Origin: JACQFK01 sp035644495
GTDB taxonomy: Bacteria; Planctomycetota; MHYJ01; JACPRB01
Assembly: GCA_035644495.1 (NCBI GenBank)
Contig: DASQOM010000120.1
Coordinates: forward strand, 1-64,000
Direction: 5' to 3'
DNA length: 64,000 bases
Each line of letters starts with the position of its first letter. The first letter of the stretch is position 1. The translations under genes and the position numbers were made by a program. The notes under the pieces were generated by a model. That model was given only the letters and a program-made list of their open reading frames with translations. It did no database searches and was not told where the DNA came from. Of this stretch, positions 40,542 through 48,306 are shown piece after piece.

Positions 40542-41780
40542 TTATGGGGAAACCGGGGTCCTCCGGGCGCGCATCCGGAACGGGAAATCCCAGCGCCGGA
40601 CCTTGATGAGGGCCAGGAAGATCTCCACCGTGGTCCACCCCAGGTTGACGAAAATGCTCCAGCGGCGGATCGTGTGGGCGGCCAGGCCGATGTCGTCCTC
40701 CCAGATCACCGAGGTGAACTGCACGATCCAGAGGATGAACATGCCGGCGGCCTCCCACCACTCGAATTTCATGTTGAAGAGGAGGATCATGCAGAGGGCC
40801 GCCTGGGTGGCCGTCAGCAGCACCTCCTCCTTCTGGTCCTCGGTGAAGAGGATGGGGGCGTACCAGCGCCCCGACGAGACGGCGTAGACGATGGGGATCA
40901 TGGCCACGAGCATCGTCATCTGATTGATGTTGGAGGAGAGGAAGTTCATGAGGCCCATCTTGGCCTTGCCTTCCTTCATCGCCCAGCCATACGCGCTGAC
41001 CTTCTCGGGGAACTCCGACATGAACGGCGCGATCCACTGGATGAAGAAGTAGCCGGAGATGCCGACCAGCGCGGCCAGCGACTGGAGGCTGTTAACGAAG
41101 GGGTGGACGCAGAGGTAGAGAATGACGCCGCCGCCGATGAAGATGGAGGCCACGCCGATCACGCGCCCGTGCTTGCCGCGGCGGAGCACCACCCGGGCCA
41201 GGAACGGCAGCTCGTCGATCGACTCGTCCTCCTCCTCGGGCGGCATGCGGAGCAGCAGGAACATGTACATGACGTAGAAGCCCAGCAGCACGACGGAGTC
41301 GAGCAGGTCCAGCCGGCCGCGGTAGACGATGAAGAAGAAGTAGATCGTGGGGGGGAAGAGCGACACGATCTCGACCGAGTGGAAAGGATCGAGGCTGATC
41401 GCCTTCTCCACCGTCGTGTTCTTCCGGTTCATCCACGCGCGGATGAAGTAGACGGTCGGCATCCCGAAGCCCATGAGCAGCCGGATCGACCCGGTGAAGT
41501 TGGCGGTCACCAGCGAGTCGCTGTAGCCCTCCGTATGCCGCGCCGCGTTCCAGGCGATATCGGCCTCGACCGCGAACTCCGGCAACGTCTGCAGCCAGGC
41601 GAGCAGCGCCAGGGCCAGCCCCTGCGAAACCATGAATTGCAGCGCCTCCGCGCCCCAGGCGATCAGGAACGCCGACCCCACGATGAGCGGGGCGGACCAG
41701 AGGAAATGGATCCAAGACCCGCCCGAGGAGACCGCGGCGCCGGTCAGTCCCAGGGTCAGGGCCGCGAGGATGCGCATCAT
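40542..41780 (-). CDS. cation/Ca2+ exchanger family (CaCA) membrane protein
   Basis: 412 residues, about ten membrane helices. Two inverted alpha-repeats are visible: LQTLPEFAVEADIAWN with VTANFTGSIRLLMGFG, and APFMSEFPEKVSAYGWA with GLMNFLSSNINQMTMLV. Each has the conserved acidic residue next to proline (PE) that binds the cation in Na+/Ca2+ exchangers. The repeats are diverged from typical YrbG, so the ion is uncertain. It ends 12 nt before the topA promoter. Confidence 0.75.
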   Translation of the reverse strand: MMRILAALTLGLTGAAVSSGGSWIHFLWSAPLIVGSAFLIAWGAEALQFMVSQGLALALLAWLQTLPEFAVEADIAWNAARHTEGYSDSLVTANFTGSIRLLMGFGMPTVYFIRAWMNRKNTTVEKAISLDPFHSVEIVSLFPPTIYFFFIVYRGRLDLLDSVVLLGFYVMYMFLLLRMPPEEEDESIDELPFLARVVLRRGKHGRVIGVASIFIGGGVILYLCVHPFVNSLQSLAALVGISGYFFIQWIAPFMSEFPEKVSAYGWAMKEGKAKMGLMNFLSSNINQMTMLVAMIPIVYAVSSGRWYAPILFTEDQKEEVLLTATQAALCMILLFNMKFEWWEAAGMFILWIVQFTSVIWEDDIGLAAHTIRRWSIFVNLGWTTVEIFLALIKVRRWDFPFRMRARRTPVSP

Positions 41781-41819
41781 GCCGTTACGAATTCACCACA
41801 ACGGGGCGGAGGACACAAC

Positions 41820-42117
41820 CGAAATCGATGAAGAGAGAACACAAAGACACCAGGAACACGAAGGCCACAAAGAAGGACGGTTTCATGGCGCTCCTGCGTA
41901 CCGCGATTCCGACGGGAATCCTGCCCGCGGTACCCCAGGACTTGAAGAGGAGCCCAAGGACACCGGGGACCCAGAGACCACAAAGAAAGGGTAGTGTTGT
42001 GGGGCTTTCCCGCGCAGCATTCCGTCCCAAGGCTTGGGGATGGATGCTATTTCGTCCGGGTCATCTCGAGGGGTGGGGGATCTTCTCGGGGTTCTCGAGT
42101 GTCTTTGTGTTTCTCTT
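41820..42117. repeat. GxxExxY-cassette scar with direct repeats and a hairpin
   Basis: This fills the 335-nt gap at 41781-42115. From 41828 an ATG opens GAACACAAAGACACCAGGAA-type sequence; a second similar block (AAGGACACCGGGGACCCAGA) begins near 41955. The right end (about 42090-42117) reads GTGTCTTTGTGTTTCTCTTA. A nested inverted repeat GTACCGCG-ATTCC / GGAAT-CGCGGTAC lies at 41898-41933. No credible gene is present. The flanks match those of the GxxExxY relic at 26.1-26.4 kb and the scar at 18.2 kb. Confidence 0.6.
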
Positions 42118-42625
42118 AATGCGCGAACTTCTGCCGCCATTCCAGCCGCAGCGCCATCACCTCGGACACGATGTCGTCCCGCAGGGAGATGAGCTTGTGG
42201 GTGACGTGGTCCGCGCCCTTCTCGGGAAGGTGGTGGGCGCCGCGGATCTCGTGCAGGGCCTGGAGGGCGAGGTGCGTCGCCCGGAGCGCGCGCTTCAGGT
42301 ACGCGATCGAGAAGCCGATCTCGGCCTCGTCGAGCCGCCCCACCCCGGCCGCGATCATGGCGCCGGTCATGTACGCGTTCAGGACCAGCTCGTCGACGGG
42401 CTTCGGGTCGCGCTTGCGGCGACGCGGACGATAGAGCCGGGAGACGCGGTGCACGTAGGTGCCGAAGCGCAGGGCCTTCCGGTAGAGCGGGTGCTTCTCG
42501 AAATCCTGGAGCGCCTCGATCTCCGGCTCCGTCGGCTGCAATTTCTTCAACATCCGACGCGTTTTCGGGCTGTTGAGGAACTTTTCAGCCTCGTACTCGT
42601 CCAGCGGTCCGTTCGGCTCGGGCAT
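42116..42625 (-). CDS. hypothetical helical protein
   Basis: 169 residues from ATG 42625, nine bases after TATTTA of a good promoter; upstream in-frame codons would lie in that promoter. Basic and helical (KTRRMLKKLQPTEPEIEALQ, LYRPRRRKRDPKPVDELVLN), with a C-terminal part rich in His and Leu (ATHLALQALHEIRGAHHLPE). No signal peptide or known motif. Divergent from trpD. Unknown function. Confidence 0.6.
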   Translation of the reverse strand: MPEPNGPLDEYEAEKFLNSPKTRRMLKKLQPTEPEIEALQDFEKHPLYRKALRFGTYVHRVSRLYRPRRRKRDPKPVDELVLNAYMTGAMIAAGVGRLDEAEIGFSIAYLKRALRATHLALQALHEIRGAHHLPEKGADHVTHKLISLRDDIVSEVMALRLEWRQKFAH

Positions 42626-42634
42626 GGGGCCTAA

Positions 42635-42663
42635 TAAATAGCGAGGTCGGTTTGGCGGCACAA
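42635..42663 (-). promoter_or_regulatory. promoter of the 42116-42625 gene
   Basis: Minus strand TTGTGC (42663-42658) and TATTTA (42640-42635), 17-nt spacing, start codon nine bases on. It overlaps the trpD promoter on the other strand. Confidence 0.5.
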
Positions 42664-42680
42664 GAGAAATCCGTTAGAAT
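42652..42680 (+). promoter_or_regulatory. promoter of trpD
   Basis: TTGGCG (42652-42657) and TAGAAT (42675-42680), 17-nt spacing; ATG at 42687 begins six bases after the -10 box, where transcription itself should start. No Shine-Dalgarno. Confidence 0.6.
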
Positions 42681-42686
42681 CGCGGC

Positions 42687-43694
42687 ATGCTGAAGGAGGC
42701 CTTAACAAAGCTCGCGGCGGCCCAGGATCTCTCCGCCGACGAGGCCGCGGCCGCGATGGGCGAGATCATGGACGGCAGCGCCACGCCCGCCCAGATCGCG
42801 GCCTTCCTGACCGCGCTGCGGATGAAAGGCGAGACCGTCGACGAGATCGCCGGCTCCGCCCGCGCGATGCGGCAGCGCTCGGTGAAGATCGACGCCGGCC
42901 CGGGCGTCGTCCTGGACACCTGCGGCACCGGCGGCGACGGCCTGGGGACCTTCAACATCTCCACGATCTCCGCGTTCGTCGTCGCGGCATGCGGCGTCAA
43001 GGTCGCCAAGCACGGCAACCGCGCGGCGAGCTCGAAGTGCGGCAGCGCCGACCTGCTCGAGGCCCTCGGCGTCCAGCTCGAGAACCCGAAGGAGAAGCTC
43101 GAGGGCATCCTCCGGGAGGTCGGCTTCGTCTACCTGCACGCGCCGAATTTCCATCCCGCCATGAAGCACGCGGCGCCGGTCCGGAAAGAGCTCGGCTTCC
43201 GCACGATCTTCAACCTGCTCGGCCCGATCTGCAACCCCGCGGGCGCCAACGTCCAGGTCATCGGCGTCTTCGCGCCCCACCTGACGAAGCCGATCGCCAA
43301 GGTGCTTCAGGCCCTCGGGACGACGCGGGCGTTCACGTTCCACGGCCATGGCGGCCTCGACGAGCTGTCGACGACCGGATGGAACACCGCGATCGACATG
43401 AACGCCGGGAAGCTGATGGACGTGTCGATCGGCCCGGAGACGGTCGGGGTGCCGGTCGCCAAGGGCGCCGACCTCCTGGGCGGCGATGTCGCGGAGAACG
43501 TCGCGATCGCGAAAGCGATCCTCGCAGGAAAGAAGGGCCCGAAGCGGGACATCGTCGTCATGAATGCGGCGATCGCGCTGGTGGCGGCCGGCCGGGCGAA
43601 GAATCCCAAGGACGGCGCCGCCAAGGTCTCGGACGCGATCGATTCCGGCGCGGTGAAAGACAAGGTCGACCAATTCGTGGCGGCGACCCGCTGA
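42687..43694 (+). CDS. trpD: anthranilate phosphoribosyltransferase
   Basis: 335 residues. LDTCGTGGDGLGTFNISTIS and VAKHGNRAASSKCGSADLLE are the PRPP and anthranilate motifs of TrpD, followed by HAPNFHPAMKHAAPVRKELG. Second step of tryptophan synthesis. Leaderless promoter upstream; its TGA overlaps the nudix ATG by one base. The other trp genes (F, B, A) resume 4.6 kb downstream. trpE, G and C are not in the window. Confidence 0.95.
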   Translation: MLKEALTKLAAAQDLSADEAAAAMGEIMDGSATPAQIAAFLTALRMKGETVDEIAGSARAMRQRSVKIDAGPGVVLDTCGTGGDGLGTFNISTISAFVVAACGVKVAKHGNRAASSKCGSADLLEALGVQLENPKEKLEGILREVGFVYLHAPNFHPAMKHAAPVRKELGFRTIFNLLGPICNPAGANVQVIGVFAPHLTKPIAKVLQALGTTRAFTFHGHGGLDELSTTGWNTAIDMNAGKLMDVSIGPETVGVPVAKGADLLGGDVAENVAIAKAILAGKKGPKRDIVVMNAAIALVAAGRAKNPKDGAAKVSDAIDSGAVKDKVDQFVAATR

Positions 43695-44224
43695 TGGCCG
43701 TCATCATGGACCCGAAGTTCTGCTCGCGCTGCGGGGCGCCGATGGTGAAGTCCGTTCCGCCCCACGACCAGCGTTCGCGCCACGTCTGCCCGAAATGCCA
43801 GTTCATCCACTACCTCGAGCCGAAAGTCGCCTGCGGCACCATCGCGGAGGTCGACGGCCGTTTCGCCCTGATCCAGCGCGGGATCGAGCCGCGCAAGGGC
43901 TTCTGGAGCTTCCCCTGCGGCTTCATGGAGATCGACGAGACGACCGAGCAGGCGGCGATGCGCGAGACGAAGGAGGAGACGGGCCTCGACGTCGCGCTCG
44001 AGGGCCATCTCGGGACCTATTCCTACCCGGACAACTTCTACGGCGGCGCGATCGTCGTGGTCGTTTATCGCGCGAAGATCCTGGCCGGCACGCTCAAAGC
44101 CGACGACGACTGCATCGACGCCCGTATGATCGGGTCGAAGGAAATCCCCTGGGACCAGCTGGCCTTCAAGTCGAGCATCTCGGCCATCCAGGACTGGCTC
44201 AAGCACAAGGGTCTATCGCAGTAG
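43694..44224 (+). CDS. Nudix hydrolase with N-terminal zinc ribbon
   Basis: 176 residues. Zinc ribbon with C10, C13, C32 and C35 (FCSRCGAPM, HVCPKCQFIHY) and a complete Nudix box GFMEIDETTEQAAMRETKEE followed by TGLDV. This is the arrangement of NADH pyrophosphatase-like and other nucleotide-cleaning Nudix enzymes. Coupled to trpD by TGATG. A functional link to PRPP or NAD metabolism is possible but unproven. Two bases after its stop lies a palindrome. Confidence 0.9.
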   Translation: MAVIMDPKFCSRCGAPMVKSVPPHDQRSRHVCPKCQFIHYLEPKVACGTIAEVDGRFALIQRGIEPRKGFWSFPCGFMEIDETTEQAAMRETKEETGLDVALEGHLGTYSYPDNFYGGAIVVVVYRAKILAGTLKADDDCIDARMIGSKEIPWDQLAFKSSISAIQDWLKHKGLSQ

Positions 44225-44226
44225 TC

Positions 44227-44253
44227 CCACAAACAAGCCAGTCTTGTTTGTGG
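44227..44253. repeat. 27-bp palindrome, family member 4
   Basis: Perfect 11-bp stem CCACAAACAAG / CTTGTTTGTGG with loop CCAGT, two bases after the Nudix stop. Same outer arms and same loop as the copy at 32891, with different inner pairs. Confidence 0.88.
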
Positions 44254-44306
44254 GGTCCCGGATTCCCCGCGCCGATCCAGTCCCTTCGGACAACGAAGGG
44301 CGGGGT

Positions 44307-44332
44307 GAGCCATCGGGGGTGAACGATGGCTC
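44307..44332 (+). promoter_or_regulatory. hairpin covering the start codon of the decayed gene
   Basis: GAGCCATCG / CGATGGCTC, nine perfect pairs around GGGGTGAA. The ATG at 44326 lies in the right arm and the loop contains a GGGG that could act as a ribosome site. Confidence 0.55.
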
Positions 44333-46493
44333 GTGCAATCCGCGCGTTCCTGGTCCTCTCCTGCCCGACGCTGGTCCGCTGCGGGGGCGGGGGCGGCGAA
44401 AGCGGCATCCATCAAGGCACCGGAAACCTGCCGCCCGGCTGGCAGACGACCGATATCGGCGCCGTCGGCTCCGCGGGCAGCATCCTCCATCTCGGCGGCC
44501 AGTACTCCGCCACCGGATCGGGCGCGGATATCTGGGATAACGCCGACGCCTTCCACTTCGTCTACCGCAGCCTGACCGGCGACGGCGAGATGGCCGCGCG
44601 CGTCGTCAGTCTCGCCAACACCGACGCGTGGGCCAAGGCCGGCGTCATGATCCGCGAATCCCTGGGCCCCGGCTCGACGTTCGCCAGGAGCGTCGTCACA
44701 TCCTCGAACGGCACGTCCTTCCAATACCGGCCGCTGACGGAGCAGAGCTGCGCCCTCGCCTTCGGACCGTCGCAGCCCGCCCCTTATTGGGTTCGCATCG
44801 TCCGCGTCGGCAACAGGCTGAGCGGGTACGCGTCGGCCGCGGCGCCTCGTGGACCCTCATCGCCGGCCAGACGATCAGCATGGGCGCGACCGTCTATATC
44901 GGGCTCTGCGTGACCGCGCACAACAACTCGGCCGTCTCGGCCGCGACGTTCGACTCGGTGACGTGGACCGGCTCCGCCAGCTTCGCCGTCGCCGGGCTCG
45001 GGCCCGACGTCCGCCTCCTCGTCGCCAGCGTGTTCGACGGCCCGCACGCGACGTTCGCCGGCGTCTACGTCCAGGTCGTCGACGGCCACGTCATCAGCCG
45101 CGGGACGGTGACGGTGACCGTCGGCGGCTCGAATCCGACGACCGGCGTCGGCAACCACCCGGCCGCGTTCCGATCGGTGCGGTCGAACCTCGTATCAGTG
45201 GCGCCAGGCCAGAACGTGCAGCTGACCGCGGACGCGTTCGACGTCGAGGGGAATACGCTCGACTATGGGTGGGCGCCCGCCAGCGGCGGGACGATCACGG
45301 GGACGGGCCCGACGGTGACGTGGACGGCGCCCGCGGCGGGGTCGGGCCGTCCCGCGAAGGCGGGCTTATGGATCTGGCCGGGATCGCGTTCGTCGGGCGC
45401 GCCGCGACCGCGCACTTCTGCGACACGTGGATGCCGACGTGGGCTTCAGACGGGACGATGTATTCGCCGTGGCAGGACGGCGTCTTGATGACGTCGCCCT
45501 TCGTCAATATGGGCGGCCGGCACGCGGGCGATCCGACGGCGCTGAACGGCTGGGGCAAGATCGTCGGCATCGATCCCCAGGACCTGCTGCTGACGAACGC
45601 CGGCGAGCTGGCGGGCCCGCGCGGGAACTGGTCGGGCCGCTACCCCGCGGCGATCTTCGCCAAGGACGGCGTGGTCTATTATGGCGTGCGTTCGACGGCC
45701 GTCTACGACACCAACGGCAACCTGTCGACAGATCCGAACACGAACTACCGCTACGCGAGCGGGACCTTCATCGGGTTCCATACGTCGACGGACGGGGGCG
45801 CCAGCTGGTCGGCGTCGCCCAACGCGGACGCGCCGCTGGTCAACGAGCCGCACGGCGGCAACCAGCGTCTGAAGTTCGGCCAGCCCTATCAGGTCGACTT
45901 CGGGAAGAACCAGGAGCGCTCGCCGGACGGCAAGGTGTACTTCGTGTCGAGCGGCTCGACGGACACGAGCGCAGGAACGGACCATCTGAACGACGATCAA
46001 GTGTACCCTGTGCAGCGCGACGGCGACGGCGTCGGCGGGAGGGATCAACAACATCGCCACTTGGGAGTTCTGGAACGGCGGCGGCTGGTCGGGATCACCA
46101 TCGGCCGCGTCGTCGATCTTCGAGTGGCGCAATCACGTGAGCGGAGCGACGATGACGTGGAACCCGGGGCTGGGCAAGTACCTGATGCTGTTCTAGAAGA
46201 ACGGCTACTCGGTGACGGGGACGAAGACGGACTTCGGCGAGTTCGACAGCTATACGGTGGAGTCGTCGTCGATGACGGGCCCGTGGAAGCTGGTGCACTA
46301 CTGGCCGTCGTTCGGCAAGCAGGCTTGTTATCCGAACCTGCCGTCGAAGTTCCTGTCGTCGGACGGCCGGAACGCCTGGCTCTGGTACGGCTCGAACTTC
46401 TCCCCCTGGGACCGCGAGCAGGACCCGCCCGGGAGCGGCTACCACCTCTGCGAACAGCGCATCCGGTTTCTCACCGCGGCGGATACGCTGTAG
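44326..46493 (+). pseudogene. decayed secreted multidomain protein (LamG-like, Ig-like, sialidase-like)
   Basis: One former gene of about 720 codons in at least four pieces. Frame 1 (44326 to about 44842) has a lipoprotein-like start and a concanavalin/LamG-like domain (WAKAGVMIRESLGPGSTFAR). A one-base loss near 44842 shifts to GASWTLIAGQTISMGATVYI and an Ig/PKD-like domain to about 45340. A second shift leads to a propeller-like part (HFCDTWMPTWASDGTMYSPW, GKIVGIDPQDLLLTNAGELA). A third near 46015 leads to ATWEFWNGGGWSGSPSAASS, interrupted by TAG at 46194-46196, then KNGYSVTGTKTDFGEFDSYT to the stop. Assembly error could mimic some of these. Confidence 0.8.
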
Positions 46494-46865
46494 GATTTCA
46501 TTTATCCAATACTGTCGAGTGCCTGTGTTCAGTGACGAAGTCGGCAATCACTGCGAGGACCTAGAGCCTCTGGCAGTCCGTAGTGAAATCAGAAGTGAAA
46601 TGACTAGTGCAGCTCCAAGATATCCAGAAATCACACCAACCTTTGGCATCATCCATTCAAATCGCACGGACCCCGAAACTCCGACCAGATCTGAGGACCA
46701 TGCAAATAGAAAGACAAGCGCATCGAGCAATAGCAGTACTAGAAGAGCTGTTGGAATACCCCTTGGCTTCCTCTCACACCGGAATCAAACTGCAATTTCT
46801 TGGTGTCTATTTGGCTGAACTGCTCCCACAGAACATTTGTCCTGTTGCCCGCTCATGAGGACTGC
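46494..46865. other. AT-richer intergenic segment
   Basis: 372 nt at roughly even base composition by eye, far lower in GC than the rest. It contains no clear gene on the plus strand. On the minus strand it holds the interrupted frame described separately at 46548-46856. Low GC and decay suggest foreign origin. Confidence 0.6.
46548..46856 (-). pseudogene. small two-helix membrane protein with in-frame TGA
   Basis: From ATG 46856 the frame reads MSGQQDKCSVGAVQPNRHQE-IAV, meets TGA at 46787-46785, and continues as FRCERKPRGIPTALLVLLLL with two hydrophobic helices up to 46548. A CGA-to-TGA change would explain it. Without the TGA it would be 102 residues. Alternatively only the second part is real, from a TTG at 46730. 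Not recognised. Confidence 0.4.
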
Positions 46866-47486
46866 TTACCTCTTCTCCCCGAGTTCCTCGATCGTGATGT
46901 TGCGGAAGGAGACCTCCGACTTCGCGCCGCCGTGGATCTGCAGACCGATCAGGCCCTCCTGCTCGAGGGTCTTGTCCTCTTCCGTATAGTCGATCGTCTG
47001 CACGCCGTTCAGCTTCAGGACCACCCGCGGGCCCTCGCAGCGGATCTCGTACGTGTTCCAGTCGCCGAGCTTCTCCGTCTTCTTGATCAGCTCCGCGTCC
47101 GCCTTCGCCATCACCTTGTTGCGGCGGGACTCGTCGTAGAGGCTCCCGGTCCAGCCCACGCCGATGTCCGCCTGGTACCCCTTCATCTCGTTCGCCGGCT
47201 TGTCGATCCGGCGACTGCGGATCTGCACCCCGCTGTTGATGAAGCCCTCCGTTCCCGTCAGCTTGTACTCCAGCTTCAGGACGAAGTCCTTGTAGGCCTT
47301 CTTCGTCGCCAGGAACTCGTTCTGCTTGTTCCCTTCCAGCGAGCCGCCGACGATGACGCCGTCGGCCACCCGCCAGACCTTCTCGCTCCCCTCCCAGCCG
47401 TCCAGGGTCTTGCCGTCGAAGAGCGGCACCGCCTGCGGCCGCGTCGAGGTCGCAATCATGCACAGTAGCGCGAGATGTCTCAGCAT
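46866..47486 (-). CDS. secreted DUF1080 (3-keto-disaccharide hydrolase) protein A
   Basis: 206 residues. Signal peptide MLRHLALLCMIATSTRPQA, then VPLFDGKTLDGWEG, GVQIRSRRIDKPANEMKGYQ-AD and LNGVQTIDYTEED, the DUF1080 concanavalin-like fold. Members hydrolyse 3-keto-glycosides or bind sugars, and are abundant in planctomycetes. It is divergent from a paralog 56 nt away. No signs of decay despite the AT-rich relic right after its stop. Confidence 0.9.
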   Translation of the reverse strand: MLRHLALLCMIATSTRPQAVPLFDGKTLDGWEGSEKVWRVADGVIVGGSLEGNKQNEFLATKKAYKDFVLKLEYKLTGTEGFINSGVQIRSRRIDKPANEMKGYQADIGVGWTGSLYDESRRNKVMAKADAELIKKTEKLGDWNTYEIRCEGPRVVLKLNGVQTIDYTEEDKTLEQEGLIGLQIHGGAKSEVSFRNITIEELGEKR

Positions 47487-47505
47487 TCGGTCCTCCCTGC
47501 TTTCT

Positions 47506-47534
47506 TAGACCATACGTCTGCGGCGTGCTATCCT
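47506..47534 (+). promoter_or_regulatory. promoter of DUF1080 protein B
   Basis: TTAGAC (47506-47511) and TATCCT (47529-47534), 17-nt spacing, ATG eight bases after the -10. Confidence 0.45.
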
Positions 47535-47542
47535 AACCGCCC

Positions 47543-48226
47543 ATGAGAACAATCTTCGCCCTTATTCTCCTCGCCGGCTGCAGCAGCGCCCCCGCCCGGA
47601 ACGCCGACGGCGATGTCGAGATCTTCGACGGCAAGACCCTCGTCGGCTGGTCCGCGCCCGACATGAGCTACTTCTCCGTCGCCGACGGCGCCATCACCGG
47701 GGAGGCGACCCCCAAGCATCTGCCTCCGATCAACCAGTTCATCGTCTGGCAGGGCGGCACCGTGAAGGACTTCGACCTGCGCTTCAAGTTCCGCATCACC
47801 GGCCCCAAGGCCAACTCCGGGATGCAGTTCCGCAGCACGGTGAAGGAGAAGGGCCTGGTCCACGGGTATCAGGCCGACATCGCGCTGAACGGCCCCTACC
47901 TGGGCGGCATCTGGGACGAGTACGGCCCCCGCAAGTCCCTCGCCGCCCGCGGCGAAAGCGTCGTCATCGACGAGGACGGCAAGAAGACCGTCACCAAGTT
48001 CGCCGACCCCGCCGACCTCGTCCAGGGCGTCAATATCGGCGACTGGACCGACTACCGCATCCTGGCCCAGGGCAGCCATATCGTCCTCGAAATCAACGGC
48101 CGCAAGGTGAGCGAGCTGGTCGACCGCGACCGCGAGCACGCCGCCGCCGAAGGCGTTCTCGCGATGCCCATCATCTCCGAGCCCATGCGGGTGCAGTATA
48201 AAGACCTCCGCCTCAAGAGGTTGTAG
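47543..48226 (+). CDS. DUF1080 lipoprotein B
   Basis: 227 residues. Lipoprotein signal MRTIFALILLAGCSSAP with lipobox LAGC. DUF1080 motifs VEIFDGKTLVGWSAPD, NSGMQFRSTVKEKGLVHGYQ-AD and LEINGRKVSELVDRD. It is a clear paralog of protein A but with a longer loop region around DEDGKKTVTKFADPADLVQG. The pair could bind or cut different ketosugars, one soluble and one lipid-anchored. Predicted leaderless. Confidence 0.9.
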   Translation: MRTIFALILLAGCSSAPARNADGDVEIFDGKTLVGWSAPDMSYFSVADGAITGEATPKHLPPINQFIVWQGGTVKDFDLRFKFRITGPKANSGMQFRSTVKEKGLVHGYQADIALNGPYLGGIWDEYGPRKSLAARGESVVIDEDGKKTVTKFADPADLVQGVNIGDWTDYRILAQGSHIVLEINGRKVSELVDRDREHAAAEGVLAMPIISEPMRVQYKDLRLKRL

Positions 48227-48267
48227 TGTAATCGGGGACTCGGAGTCACGGATTGCACACTCGGGTC

Positions 48268-48297
48268 TTGCACCCGGCCCCCCCGGCGGCTTAGAAT
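48268..48297 (+). promoter_or_regulatory. promoter of trpFBA
   Basis: TTGCAC (48268-48273) and TAGAAT (48292-48297), 18-nt spacing, ATG nine bases later. The -10 matches that of trpD. No leader peptide or attenuator fits in this space. Confidence 0.55.
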
Positions 48298-48306
48298 TCA
48301 ACGCCC

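Noticed and set aside
37670..40606. Plus-strand open frame of 978 codons opposite topA
   Set aside because: Shadow of topA; no recognisable protein sequence.
41978..42002. Fifth copy of the 27-bp palindrome (CCACAA...TTGTGG)
   Set aside because: Only six outer pairs, length 25, no CCRGT loop. It lies within the GxxExxY-type scar whose sequence naturally contains CCACAAAG.
41632..42634. Small plus-strand proteins in the 41.8-42.6 kb gap
   Set aside because: Their sequences (for example HQEHEGHKEG) are translations of the repeat scar, a common artefact.
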